This document shows positions 44,401-59,400 of a DNA stretch of 64,000 nt, in pieces. Source of the DNA: Siderastrea radians (taxonomy: Eukaryota; Cnidaria; Anthozoa; Scleractinia; Rhizangiidae). Made by a program: the position numbers and the translations under genes. The notes under the pieces are model-generated. The model was not told where the DNA came from. It saw nothing but the letters and a program-made list of their open reading frames with translations, and searched no databases. The DNA lies in NCBI GenBank assembly GCA_964017195.1, contig OZ024890.1, positions 46,874,593 to 46,938,592 of the forward strand, given 5' to 3'. The first letter of the stretch is position 1. Each line of letters starts with the position of its first letter.

Positions 44401-47400
44401 CTTTTCAAAATTTTCCAGTAAATTAAATAATTAACATGGTGGCATGATAAAATACCCATTGACTGAGCTAGGTCGGGTCGGGCTAATGTTCTTTTTACGC
44501 CTTCTTCAAGTGGATGGCCAATGAATAATTTTAGTAGGAAAAAAAAAACAACTGTTTAAATTATTCTCAAATGGAGTGGATTCAAGAAGCCAACCGTACA
44601 ACAGAGCTTAATTTTAAATGCTGGACGATTATTATGCCAGGAAAAGTAAACGATACATTAAGGTGATGAAAAACGCGAATGTCCGCAATCTTAGAGTGGG
44701 TGTAAAAAGAAAATCAGCTTGGGGCGGCCAGGAAAATGTATGACTCTTGGACATGGTGCATCATGTCGGGCGTGTTTCTCGGTCCGTACGTCTTCTCCTC
44801 GAACCCAATATTTTCCCCTCTGGTCTTCTCACTAAGTCAATAAGTACATATTCTGTTCAAAGAAGTGCTTTCAGAAGTTCTTTTGTATCTCTTTTGGTTT
44901 CAGTCAGCCCTTAGTACTCTTCACCATTGCTTTTCAATTCTTCAAGGACAGGTATTTGAACGAGTATTTAGTTAAAAAGATATTACGTTATAAGTGGGCA
45001 CTTCACTCTAATCTCTAAATGTTCAAAACATGCGATAACCGTCGGATTTACCTTCTCTGTGGCTATTTCCAACAAAATGGAGGTTGTGACGATTAGCATT
45101 GGCAATGTGATGAAGGCAGGGATTGGTGCCGTGATTTAAAGTTGATATCGGGCTGATAGAATCCCTGTCAGAACTTGAAGCTGGAAACGAAGTGATCTGT
45201 GATTATCTAATTTCACCTCCCTTTGTCGTATGGTGAAACGTGTACATAGATTGATTCCGGAAAACACCTCCATAGTCTTAGTTTAGGTGACCCTTCCTTT
45301 TACCATCTGGGATCCATCTGGACAATCCCTGTACTCACAGGCATTACCCTTCAAAGAAAAAAAAATTCGTTCCCATAGAGTAAAATTTATACGCAGCCTT
45401 TTCTTCAAAAAGGTCACGTGAGCGCTATCGAACGGTGTCGAAGTAACCCGGGAAGTAACTTATATTGTTGGAAAGTATTGTATCGATATTTTTCTAGGAA
45501 ATGCCAGCGTCTATGATATCAAGTATTTTATCGATAATGGCCCCCTTAGAAATGCATAAATGTAATGGCTCCTGTAAAGTGTTACAGTTGATGCTAATGT
45601 CTGCTTATCTTTAAATTATAGGCTGCTGATCTTCAAACAGAAGTTCCAGGTATTTTCACTCCTCGTATAAGTTACTCAGTTACGTAATTTAAGCGACACC
45701 TACCTTGCTAAAAATTATGGTGGCGTGAGTGAATCCATGATGTCTACTTTTGTGCTGTTACATTTTCTGCGAATCTTGAAGCTAAAAATAGGTGTGCTTT
45801 GAATGTAGGAATCGTCGTTATCTTCTTGTGCTCAAAATAGGAATCTTTCTTGCCTTGTGAAGGAAAGAATTGGAAGAAGGAGGGAAGGACAGCATTACGG
45901 GGTGTTAGGTGGTAGGCATTATAAGGGCGTTAGACAGAATTGGGTGGGGGGGTCTGTCACCCTCCCCACCCTTGTTACCAAGATAAGGAGGATGGGAAGG
46001 GTGGGAAAGTGGGACAGCAAATCACGATTCATTAAAAATTCACGTCAAGCACAATTTATCATATCCCTTAATGAGAACGGTGGGTGGCTTCAAAATCACA
46101 TTTCAGGATGGTGCGATATTTTCAATTTTTCGTATTCTCCCGATTGGTTGAGGGACTGGTCATTATTTTTCGCTGGAGGGGAAGGGGTCGGAATCACAGG
46201 ATTTTTTGCGACATCGCAACATTCACCTGATTCCCCCCCCCCCCCCAAAGAAAAAATCATTATAGCATTTTCATGATCCCTTCCCCTTATTGACAGTGCC
46301 AATTTTCATGATACCCCCTCTTATCTCGAATATTTTGGTTTCATGGAGCTTGAACAGCAACTGTTGTTATTTGTTCATCTGGTATGAACTTATTGTCGAA
46401 GGACTGCTCTAGCTGCTCATCCAAATCCGCAGAAACATCCATTGTCGCTCTCGTCTTCTTTACTTTCGGATCCTTCATCCTCCGATTCCACTTGTTCTTG
46501 ATCACTAGACTGTTCGTTTGGGTGGCCACAGTTCCTTTCTTGTGTCAGTAATGATGACACGGAGTAGGCTTAACTTTGTCAGGCTTCCGACGGACAGAAG
46601 TCAAGTCATGCACCTTCAAGCCGCGGCTACACGAGCGATTTTTTGCTTGCGATGGTGATGCGATTTTTTTTTTAATTGTCGCGTCACCAGCGCGTGGAGA
46701 GAATCGCATGTGTAGCCAGCCTCGCACAGGTGATGCGACAGATGAAAAAATCGCAGAAAAAAATCGCGAGAAATTCAATGAGTTGAATTTTTTGCGACAA
46801 AATCACGGACTTCGTCAGAGGGTGGCTACACATGCGACTTGGCGACGCGACAATTTCAAAAAAATCGCATCATCATCGCAAGCAAAAAATCGCTCGTGTA
46901 GCCGCGGCTTCAAATAGAAGTTGTGTTCTCTTACTTTACATTTCGACTGATAGACAACCACGAAATTTCCAGGATTGTTTGGGTCTGGCATATGTTGTGG
47001 AATTCTCTCTGTTTCTGGTCTCACACGTCCATTGTTGGAACATCAAGAGCAGAGATCAGATCTGCCCTCTCCTGACTCTTTGAAGGCATCTCGACAGAAA
47101 GCCATGAAGAGTTCTCAAGCACATACTGGTCTTCAAGAAACGATTTGATCTTTCTGTAGTGTCCTGCACCAGGTACTTGCGTTTGTTTCTTTCTGAAGCA
47201 GGCCGATAGTTACCAAGGTGAACCGAATTGAAAAAGAATAATTTTTCAGGGGGCTTGCTTTATACTCTACTTTCGTTGCGTTTTTTAATCACAATCCTGG
47301 CAACGTCAATCTTTTCGTCAACCTGTCTGCATACGTGCTAGGGATTTTCTCCATCCGCATTTTTTCCTTTTTGCTTGTACGACTTGAGTGACAAATTCTT

Positions 47401-50400
47401 GATTCTGGGATCCTCAACTCGCCTGTACCCTGCATCGGAAAGAGCCATTTTGTTAGGAACAAGAGAATGATTAGCCGTTTTTAGCCATTGCCTCACCATA
47501 TTTTAAAACAGCCAGTGATCTTTTTAGATCGTGCTTGAGTGAGAAGGGAAGCCAAATAGGGTATGCTTGTGAAAAGAAGGAGAATACAGCTAATAAATAA
47601 TTATTCCTTCAACTGGCATCGTTCATATAATTTCTAATGATCCCCCTATCAGAGATCCTTCAAATTTTTGTGCCCCCCCCCCCCCCCCATTTAATGCCCG
47701 CTCTGTTCTCCTGAAAACAATGTGTCCTCTCGAAAATCCTCCCACCCCTCCCCCCACGGGCGATAACTAATGACCGGTCCCCCAGTTGATTGCTACTTGC
47801 TGACTCGTGAATTTTTAGCACTGTTTTTGTGCGTAAGTCCGTAAGACAACACTTGTTTATTTTTAAACTATGGGAGTTAAGTGGTTTGAATTGAGAACTA
47901 CCCATTTGTGTGGATAAGACAATATAGCTGTTATTTTTCGCTTGTGAATAAATTTCTTTTTGTTCTCTAAAATTATCTTAAATGTTAACTCTGTCTTATA
48001 AGTCTGTTTCATTTGCATATCCTTTAGACAACATCATTTTAACTGAAATTGTTTTCTTATATTTTCACATTAAAACTAAATGGTTTTCATTATTTGAATA
48101 GTGGTCAAATAATAGTAAACTCTCAATTAATACTTTCGCCTTTTATCCGCGTTAGTCATTAGTTATCGCTTTCAAACTAGCATATTTCTCGAAAAGAGAA
48201 TTAACAAATTAGCTTGGATTGCTCGAATCTTCTTTCAGTAAAGAGGATTTTTGTCAGAGCTTGTCCCGAGCAAATTCTAGAGAAAATTTATCTACAATCT
48301 TCACTTTGTAAAAACAAAATTTCACTGTAGGTGAAATGTAGTTTTTGTTATACAGATAATTCTCTGGCACGTTCGTTTGCATATTTCCTGTGATATATAC
48401 GTACAATAAAATTGACGTGTTGACGTAACAAACACTCTTTGGAACATGAATTATTTATTCAACACACAGGTTGAATTAGCTGTCTAAATCTGTCACTACT
48501 ACGGCATTCGATTCTTTGTTTCGAGCTTGTATTGAATCCGGAAAAATTATCCCAGCGAGTTTGAAACACCGCATTGTTTTTAGATGAGAAAATTTCGCCG
48601 CAAGACAGGTAAATCTCGGTTTCCCTGACAATTTTTACAAATTTATTTCTAATTCTTTTCTCATTACGTTGGTTCAGGTGGTAACTTTAGTGTGAGAGCT
48701 TTATTATGCCCAGAGGCTTTTACAAACTTCCGTTGTGTCGTTTCTTTGTGACTGAATTACCCTTAAAATGAACTGTAAAATTGTTTTTCTCTTGTGGTTA
48801 AAGCCACGAAAGTTGCCGTGCTAGAAACAGGAACCGCTAAGGGCTAGCTCATGCGGAATCTATCTTCACAGCGAGAGTAATTATTCTCTCGATTGAATGT
48901 TTGCTGTTTTTAGAATCGGTAAAATCGTTTCCTGTTAAAATTATTTTCTCTAACGTGTCATTTTCGCAACCTACGGTGTCGTGTTTATCAAAACTTCGTC
49001 ATTACGAGTCGAGATTCAACGCAAGTCTGTTATTTACTCTGTTACTTCGCGGCCGATTTTCTCGATTTACATAACTTTATGCGGAGTTGAAAGCAAAACA
49101 TTGTTTTAGCATTATAAATTAGTAAAAATCCGTGGCTATTTTTGTTATTTTCAGGTCAGGACTGGCAGTCAGAAGAAGGAACTTCGGAGTAAGTATATTT
49201 TTGTTTTGTTATTCAACGAAGTTATTCTTTTTTGGATCGGAAAGAAAATTGTCTATTTATTTTCATAACGATGTATCCGATAAATGCTAAACCGAACTGT
49301 TATATGGTTTATTTTACAAACAAACAGGTTGTATTTGTTTTAAAGATGCTCTTCTGTGTGTGTAAAATTTGTCGCGCCATGGAAATAATTTGCATACATC
49401 ATTTTGGCAACTAAAACTGTAGGTTGGTTACGCTGAAAAAAAAAATAGCTACGGCTATTTTACATTTCAGACTTGGTTTTAGTGTTCTTGTTACCAGTAG
49501 AGCAACAAACGAAAGCAAAATCTTGACCTGAAGTATAACCGAAACTTTTTCAGACGATATAGATAAGATGGGAAAAAAAATTTTAAAATTCTTTTTGAGA
49601 TTGACTCTTTGTACTTAAACTGAGAAATAGCCTATCGCGAGACTTGTGCCAGTGTTTGTTCCACACATGGACTTTCTGTAACACTAAATTATTTCCTTGT
49701 TTGCGGTTCCTGTCAATAAAAGAACTACAGTAAGAGTCTTAACAAACTTACAAAGTTCCAGACTAAAACTTTACTTTTAAGAGTTATTATAACTTCAGAC
49801 TTGAAATTGTAGAAAAACTTGCTCGAAAGACCTCAATTCTAACATTGCGTTTAGCAGGCCAGTCGCGTATTCCACTGAAGCCTTAAAAAGTTCTTGGCAA
49901 ATACTCCAAATACTCCAAATTCACAAAAACCGAGTGTAACGAAATGTCCCTCCCCTAAAATCGCGCATTTAATATGTCCCGAGAGTTTCTAGTGTAAAGG
50001 TAGTACTTGCTAAGATTTTCCCTCTCTGGACAAATAAAATCAAATACAGCGGGTCTGGTTTTGCTTTCTTTTGTTGTAAACTGTTATAAGAAGGAATGAA
50101 AATCAAATAGGGACCGTCCGGCCGATCTGTTTTTACTCACAGTTTAACCGGAACCGCAATTCATTTTTGTTCGTTCAGCTTTACAACGTTTGTGTTTCTG
50201 AAAGATATCATGGTCCGACGATAGTTTGCACTGTTAAATAAAAACTTCGTTTTGAACTGTAGCATTCTCTAGTTCTTAAACTTCTTCAGTTTCACTTGAC
50301 AAAAGATTGTTAAAGAAACAGAAAATGCTGGGTTGTGTATGAGCACGAAGGCCAAAATAAGAGTTTGGTTTTTTCTGAAGATTGGTTTCTAAGTAAATGC

Positions 50401-53400
50401 AATTTATCAAAAACGGTAGTCAAAAACTGTGCGACCATATGGTTTCCATATGAGCACACAACAGGACCATCGTAGAAAAAAAAAAAAAAAAAAGAAAGAA
50501 AAAACATTCAGCGATCTTTCGGTTATATGGAAACTCGACACGTGGCAATTATAATGATAGCAACGATCGTGTCGATTGCAAACATATTTATGGGTGAGTT
50601 TCCATGTAGTCACTGCCACTGCTCTACTTGCTAGCAAACTGTCTTGGGTCTCGGGGCTTCCTCGAACCCCACCCCAAGAGAAACCGCGTTTCTTGGGCGT
50701 GCATGTGAAAGATTTCTCGCTTTACGTGCGAGAAAGAAGGCTGGGTACCAGTTTTTTTCTTGCGTGCTTTCGAAGCGCGGCCGTTCGCACGTGAAACGTC
50801 TCTGGCACCCAGGAAAAAGTGAAAAAGTAGCGACTAAACGAAATAAAATTGCAATAATTGTGGGGTTATTTCTTTGCTTTAACGTCTGAACTTTCAGTTA
50901 TTAGTTTCTTTAAACAAGACAGCCTATTTTAAACGTAACGTCCGTCTATTAAAATATTTTTGTAGCTAAATAAGTCCGGGACGTAACGCTTAAGCAAAAA
51001 TAAACTATGACTTCTTCGGAATAAACCCATAATGCTTTACTACATCCATAATGACTTTTAAAGTTTTTCCCAGACTTTCCCTTCGCAGCTTCTTAATATC
51101 AGTGCCATGGTCCATCTTGTAGTAAATCTTTCTTCTGCTATTCACCTATATGATAATTCATATATTTCACTTCCATAAACCCATAATGCGTGAACCTTAG
51201 GGCACTATCCTGATAACTCTTTTAAAACTGAAGCCCAAATAATCACAAGTGTAGAGCGATTACCATTTGTATGGAAATATCACTTGTTACGGTCGGATAA
51301 ACTGATGTTTTGAAAAAGATTGGCATTTGCAGCAGTACACCGACAACTTGAACCCTGACTTGACTTTACTCGTTGACTTGAACTTCTTGCTAACTCGATC
51401 TCAAGGCAATTGTTCCTGCTTTACCCTCCGAAACCTTGCCAAATTTGAAGTTTCGTGACCTGTATCAGTTTTATACTCTTTACCTGGGAGATTTACGTTT
51501 TCCTTGGTTTTCACTCATCAAAACCGAACGATTTGATCACAGCGTGGATAACATTATAGCTCTGTGGCACGACTTCGGCAGTCCTTACTGCTATTCATAT
51601 GATCCTTGTGGGGTCACTCCAAACTTTGCTGGAGCTTTGAGCGAATATACTACCCAGGTGACGTGATTTTCTTTCCATGAAGAAGGGAGAAACTGTAGTG
51701 ATAATATTGCAACTTCCAAGACGCCTTGGCGGATTCTTTTGATGTTTATTTTACAGTGAAAGTCTACAGTCGGTAAATTGGCACCAAACGTTCTATGCAA
51801 ATGGTAGGCGTTCGTCACCAAAAACGGGCAATCAGATTGAAATGGAAATGCCTCTTCCCCGGGCCTTACTCCTTGGTCGAGCGTGGTGAGCGTGGAGTCA
51901 TAGGATTCGTGCATGTCCTTCCCGTGAAGCCCCATGCCCTTTTGTTATGCCTCCTTTTTTCGTGCTTTTTACCACGTAATACGGCGCTTGAGGACTAGGC
52001 AGAGAATCACTACTCGTTTTACCAGTGGAAAACGAAGGGAAATTCGCACGGGTTAACTCTCGATAAATTTTTTTTTCTTTTGATTCGGTTTGGCTGAGTA
52101 CACAACACATTGATTCTGATGCGTCATGAGTTATATGAAGAAACTGCTCCGCTCCGGAAAACATAACCCTGCTGGAAAACCCTGTATACGTAAAATAATA
52201 AACAGTGTGTGATAACAATTGTCTTACCTTAAAGCTAATCATTTAACAGAATTCAAAGCCAGAGCAGCAACTACGCAATGAGTCGGAGACGTCATTTAAG
52301 GTAAAGGGATAAACGGTAAATTTCATTTTAAAATCGAAGAAAACCTTGTAACAAAAACATCTTTATCAAACGGACGCTAAAATGATGAGGAAGTAGAGTG
52401 GGTTTCAATCGAGTGTTGTACAATTAAAACCTCAGTAATTACTTTGCCCAGTCATAATTGACGCTAATAGTAAATTGAACCAAACAGAACTCAAAGTAAA
52501 TACATGCCATCGGCGCCAATGGAGGGAAAAACGTGTGCGAGTAGCGGTTGGTTTTCGTTTTACTTCTGATTGGTTGGGAAAGTGGCGCGAGTCTTTGCTA
52601 ACCAATCACAAAGTGTAGCTTTCAACACTCAATTCAAAACCACTCTAAACTAAACTTATATTGCATTTTCAACGTGATTTTCATTTATTGACCTAAGGTA
52701 CTTAAAAATAACAATCTTAACTTAAAATTGTGTCACTGTCGTTCGTCTTTTAAACGGTTTTATCGTTTCCAGCGAAGTACTTGTACATGACTAGAATTGC
52801 TGATTAAATAGTGGTCTTCACACCCTTAAGTATAATTTTCAAACTCTGTGGTCAAATGAAAGTTGGTGTGTGAACTATGACTTTGCAAAAGCATTTTGAC
52901 AGTGTTTTCGCGACCTTTACAGACTACTATAAACCGTGTAAACGTGCCTTTAACATTAAAATGATGTCTGCTCTGTGTAGCAATCTAAAACGTAGTGGAA
53001 ATTCTGATTTTGTTACTAAATCGCTGAACACAAATTATATGTATTTCTTTCAATCAGGGTAACTGACTCCTAAACGATAAAATCCTCTAAATCCATTAAA
53101 CTCGAACGATAACAAAGGAAAATAAAATCTCTGAAATAGATCTGACGTCTTCTTTACGTTCATTTGTCGAAAATGTAATCGCTCGAAGTACAGTTCCTTA
53201 TTGATACCCCGGGAATGATGGAGAAATAGTTTTCTAATCATCGGCTTGGAACATTTGTCCAGATTTGTAACTTTGACCAAATGTATTTTGTCTCACTGGC
53301 TTAAACTTAATTAAGAATAATGCCAAAATTGTTTAAATGTTCTCTCGACCGAAAGTTATTAAAATTTCAACTCAAAAGTTTTTGTTGGTCATTAATGATT

Positions 53401-56400
53401 GAAACGAAGCGATAAGAAGATTGTAGTTTTCTCTCGATTCTTCAGTTGTGGAAGAACAACGCTTTGTCATTAATAAATAATAAAAATTCACGTCCGAAAA
53501 TAAAGTATGAACTCTTCCTCTCTAGAAGAATCGCCCGGCACAAAAGCTTTGTTCCAGAGTGTTTTTCCCGGACCAGTTTTGACGAGGTTTGTTTATATTT
53601 TTTCCGTAAACTGCGAGGAGAATAAAAGCCGTATGATCCCGATTGTTAAGGCGAAAACTGTACTGTCTTGGCATGAATTCGCTGTGTGCGAAGAACGTAA
53701 ACAAGGTTTTCAGAACAGCATAATTTACATTCTTTGGTAACGTCTTAGATGGCATGTATAGTCTTCTGTACTGAAACAAAATGTTGTTTAAATAGAATTA
53801 ATATTTTGAACAGAAAAAATATTACTTCATCTTGTGTATCAAATCACTATTTATTATCCTTTTTGAAGTTTCAAGTCTCAGGGTGAGAGGTCGTCAGGAG
53901 AGAGTCGACATTTTGGATTCCACAAGAGCCCTTCCACACCCAAATCGCAAAGAAAAGATGGAAAACATCCGGAACCTACCGATTCATCGACGGTATCATG
54001 TTGCGAGAAAGCGCGATCCGAGATGAAGCACAATTTCGGTGAGTAGAAACTTTAACTCTGTATTTACTTTCGTTTAATATTGTACACGTGGATTCTAACG
54101 ACAGTGTTTTTCACTGCAGCTGACAAATTTACGAATTTTGAAACTGTAAACGTGAACTTGGTTCCGAACTTTTTTTTACAAAATGAAAAAGTGACGCCAC
54201 AGGAAAGTAGTCATATCTTCATTCACAAAAACAAAAGGTAGAACCACCTTCTATAGCATAATAAACGGCACCACAGGAAAGTACTGCTCAGTAGCTTTCA
54301 TTTGAATGGTCACACTTTAGGATTTCATACACAGGCTCAAAAGTTAGAACCACCTTATCAGCATAATAAACAGCACCGCAGCACCGCAGGAAAGTACAGC
54401 TAAATAGTCATTTGAATAGTCATACTGTGTGATATCGTGAGAAGACTTAAAAGTAAAAACCACCTTGTGTAGCATGATAAACAGTAGTACAAGAAAGTAT
54501 TGCTCAGTTGCTTCATTTGAGTGCTCGCTTTTCGGGTTTTCTTGTGTCAGTTGGTGTTCCTCAAGGTGTTATGTTGGTGTAAGATCGTGTACCATCATTC
54601 AAAATAAGACTTGGAAGTCTCACTGAGTGATAAAGAGAAATTGCAATGGTAAAAAGCAAAATTAGCCCAACTCGAAAACTTCTGGCCCGAGTTTTCTAGT
54701 TTGTACAGTGAATAATCTATTCCCGTCATTGCCTTCATTACCTATTCTTTCTCTCCCTAGTTTTGTGTTTCTGTCATGCTCGGGTATGGGTTTACATCTG
54801 CCTCCTCCACAGGCTTTTCCAAGGCCAAGCGAGCGCGCGGATTTTGGCGCGAGACGGGGCATCGGGAGCGAGCGCGCCCAGATAAGCGATCGCGAGCGAC
54901 TGGGGACGAGGCAGGGTTTGCATAATCAGATCGTTAGAGTAATTATTAAAACCAAACTGGTCAATCGCAACAGGCGCCCACAATATAATATACTATTCAG
55001 AATTCTAAGCAAATACAGTTGAAGTGGATGCCTTCAGGAAACAGAAAAAGTGCCCGCATCCGGAGCCGTCCGCTCACGAGAGTATTCTCACAGAGACCCG
55101 GCTCAGAGAGCTTCGACTTTACATGTAAATGGCGTCAACTACGATGAAACAAGGAAGTCACGATAACATGGTTTTGGCTCTTCTAGTGGCGTTCATTTTT
55201 TTTTTAAACTAACCGCAGAGCACAGTAAATCAAAGCTTAAGCAAACGCCGCGAATTGCTTTGGACACTTGACTGAAAACTGTTTTAACAATAAGTTTTGT
55301 TATTTTGGTTTGTTAGACTACAGCGATGAGGAAACAGACGAGGAAGCGTACTGCGCAGGCGAGGAGCCTGAGAACCAGTCAGTGGAGGAACACAAAAGTG
55401 TTATATTACATCTCCTCTCTCAGCTCAAGCTGGGAATGGACCTCACCAAGGTACTGTAATGGCTATAACCGGTTGCTGTTCTTGGTGCATTAAACGTTTC
55501 CACTTTTTTTCTTTTTTTTCTTCTGTGCATGGGAAGAGCGAAAATCCCACATTTTCCTGCTCACGCTCCGGACTTTCGCGCGGCAAAAAACCGAGAAACT
55601 CTACGCACAGAAAGCCCACGGAAATGCCTGCTGTATGCCTGGAGAAGGGCGTGGACAGAAAAATGACAGGAAGACGAGGGGCAGCACTGAGAAGGACTGC
55701 GCCCTCGCGTTTTTCTCCAATAGTCCTTTTCACAAATACCTTTTCTTATTTGAGGCCAAACTCTTTTGATTTGAAAAGTAGCTTTCCAGTCGAAGAATAG
55801 GCTAGCGACTGTTATTCGACATGTTTATTTGAAACTTTTCGAAAATGGTAATTTTAATTGTCTACTTTTCTTTTGATGCTTCAGGTTGTTTTACCAACGT
55901 TCATTCTTGAGCCGCGTTCGCTGCTAGAGATGTATGCGGACTTCTTTGCTCATCCTGACCTTTTTGTTAAGTAAGTGTCTTTTCTAGGTGCTCTCGGTCC
56001 TTTTTGTGCACTGGCGGAAGTTGCTAAAAAGACTGCAAACTTGTGTTGGCAAATACATGTTGCCATGTGTGAACACCATTTGGCAAACATGTTAGCAAAG
56101 TGTTGGTGAGCAATAGAGGTACAATCCTTGCAAATAATCCTTGGGACACCTTATGTAAGGTTATGTAAATGGTTACAGCCAATGTGTGAACTTCATTTGG
56201 CAAACATGGAGGCAAAGTGTTGAAGAGCAATAGAAGCACAATCTGGCAAAAATTCCTTGGGACACCTTATGTAAGGTTATGTAAACGGTTACAGCCAATG
56301 TACATGCGTTAACAACATTTAGCAAACATGTTGGCAAAGTGTTGGTGAGCAATAGAAGCACAATCCTGGCAAATAATCCTTGGAACACCTTATGTAAGGT

Positions 56401-59400
56401 TATGTAAACGGTTACAGCTAGTTTCAACAATATTTGGCAAACATGTTGGCAAAGTGTTGGTGAGCAATAGACGCACAATCCTGGCAAATAATCGTTGGGA
56501 CACCTTATGTGAGGTTATGTAAACGGTTACGGCCGATGTGTGGACGATTGTCGCGTGAAAGCAACAAGTTGGTCAGCACGACTTTGTCAACTTATGTTTC
56601 AAATGAGTGGAATATTCTTCGTGCATTAATTAAGCAATTTAAACAATGGCTTTTTTAGCCTGCAAATAAGTTTTCAAGGCTACAACGGGAATCGAACCTA
56701 CGAACTCTGCGACGGATAACGGTTCGTTGCTCTACCAACTCGGCTATAAAGCTTTGAGATGTTGACAACACATTATATTGGGTTCTAATATCCCACATGT
56801 GAAACGATGAAGTAATAAATTCTTTTTACGTGACGTTTTTCTTGGCGTTGTCGCCAGATTGCTCTGTCGTGATAAAGAAATCCAGTGAAATCTAACCGGA
56901 AAAGGTTTGGCGAGTTCTCCTTTTACGTCATTTCCGGTTTAAGGTCAGAGCGCCAAGTTCAAGTTGCAAGACAAGAAACTTTTCGGTTTTGTAAGAAAAT
57001 AAAAAAAAAGATTGAACTCTAATTCTTCTCAATATCTATAATTAAGGTCATAAGCTATCTAAAACTAATAAGTGGTTTGGGGGTATAGAGTATCCCTGTA
57101 AGATCCCTGGCTAAAACCGGTTCAAGTGTTTAAATCAGTTGTGCTTATTTTTCTTTTGTTTAGAATTCCTGACGGTCTCACCGCTGAGGATAGAATATTA
57201 GCAGTTTTAGAATTTTACTTAACTTCTTTCCACGCAGGGAGAAAGGTAAGACATTTAAATCCTTTTCCTTTTGAGCCAAACGTTTCATATATCCTTGCCA
57301 CTCCTTACTGGTTTTAATGGAATTGTTGCACTTATGACTTACTTCTGTTTGTTTTGTAAACTTCTCAGCCAAAGACCTGACAACCATACGTGCAATTTAT
57401 CGACGCGTGGTTAATCAGTTGTATATGCTCGGACACTAAAACAAAAAAAAAAAGCAACCACACACCCTAATTGTCGTTCAGTACTTTATAATATAATACT
57501 CTTGACGTTTTTCCGTGTTCGCTGCTAAAATGCCATGATATTGAGCAGCACGCAGCTGTTTCCATATATGTGCCAGCTGCTTCTCCAAGAAAGCGTTCCC
57601 AGTATCGCAATTTTCAGCTTTTCTTGTGGCCGAAAATGTCACACTTTTCTGGCCAACCGGACATTTTGGCCTCAAGTTTTACTAGACAGTCAAGTCGGGA
57701 ATTGAAGGGAAACCGAACTAAATTGAACGAACCGAACAAAACTTGAACTTTTCTGACTTGCCTTCACGTGCGTCAACGTTCCGCTGTGACAACACACGCG
57801 GCAACAACTTTAGTGGTTTTTTGCTGAGGTGACGTAATTTAAAGATAAGTTTTCAAAATTCTTGTATTTTTGAAGATGACATAGTAATGCACTTTGATTT
57901 GTTCTCAGGGAGCTTTAGCCAAGAAACCCTATAATCCCATATTAGGAGAAACTTTTCATTGTTCATGGAAAGTGCCTTGCGCGGCAAACCCTCACAAACC
58001 GACAACAAACAGTCACATCGAGCCTGCTTCGACTGCTACAGACGACGGGAAAGTCACTTTCATCGCAGAACAAGTTTCCCATCATCCTCCGAGTGAGTAC
58101 TCTGTCAAAACCCTCCTTAAAGATTGATCAGACGCGCTTCAAAAATGATGTTTAAATGTGACCTTCAATTTCTATTTGTAATTGACGTATAAATCGTGGA
58201 AAGGAATCTAATCTTCGCGTTCTCTGTTTTGCAGTCTCTGGGTTTTACGCCGAGTGTCCTAGTAAAAAAGTGTGTTTCAACGCTCATATTTGGACGAAGT
58301 CCAAGTTTTATGGCATGTCTATTGGTGTGGTGAATCATGGTGCAGGTATGCGAATTGGATCAAAGTATATACTCTCCTAACAGTGTCGTTACACTGTCAA
58401 GCGTGTAGGTGATAAGAGCCACGATAATCGTCTTCTACAGGAGGCTGTTTTGATGTGTAGCAGTAAAACGACCGTCGTTTAGGCGAGTTGCCTTGATACC
58501 CGCCTTAATATAAGATTGATTAGGCCTCGCGTCCTAATTCATTGTCTGTTAAGTGTCGCTCAAGGGTGGTGAAAACAACAACAAAAGAATACCAGACAAA
58601 GTAGATTTTTGATTATCGACTAAATAACAGCTATATGTTCACTGTGGCTTTGTTAAGATATTTTTACGTTTGTGATGTGACCATCGTTTTTCGTAAAGAA
58701 AGGTGGCTGCATTTCTTAAAAAAAGATTTTTTTTACATCAGTTCGCGTTCTCGTACTTATTTGGTCCTATTATTAATTTCTTTGCGGTTACTTAGTTTCG
58801 TGGAATTGTCGTATTTCGTGAGGTTTTATTTTCGCGAATTTAGGGAAAACAAACGCTCAAAAGACTCAAAATTTTGCAAAAGTCTGACCTAAATTTCCGC
58901 GTTTTTTTTATAACAAAAAAGTGAAGATAAGTAGCTGACATCTAGTCCGCCGGGGTTTCAAACGTAGGATACATTGCGTACTCGCGCACTGACCATGAAT
59001 TCACTATTACCTGTTTCTTGTTTTTCTCTACGTAGGTGTTATTTCTCTGTTAGAGCACAACGAAGATTACGTCATAACGTTCCCTAGCACGTATTGTAGG
59101 TGTGTACCACCTGGCCCCAGTTGTTCAAAAGTTGGATAGCGCTATCCACTGGAGAAATCGCTATCCAGTGGATAAGTGTTAGGGAAACCAATTGCGTTAT
59201 CCACTGGATAGAGATTTATCCAGTGGATAGCGCTATCCACTGGAGAAATCGCTATCCAGTGGATAAGTGTTAGGGAAACCAATTGCGTTATCCACTGGAT
59301 AGAGATTTATCCAGTGGATAGCGCTATCCACTGGAGAAATCGCTATCCAGTGGATAAGTGTTAGGGAAACCAATTGCGTTATCCACTGGATAGAGATTTA

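Noticed and set aside
45857..46276. 139-codon reading frame in ORP intron 11
   Set aside because: It contains homopolymer runs and no known domain, and is more likely a repeat fragment.
51436..51666. Plus-strand 76-codon frame as an extra ORP exon
   Set aside because: It does not resemble any ORP region and its edges lack splice sites in the needed phase.
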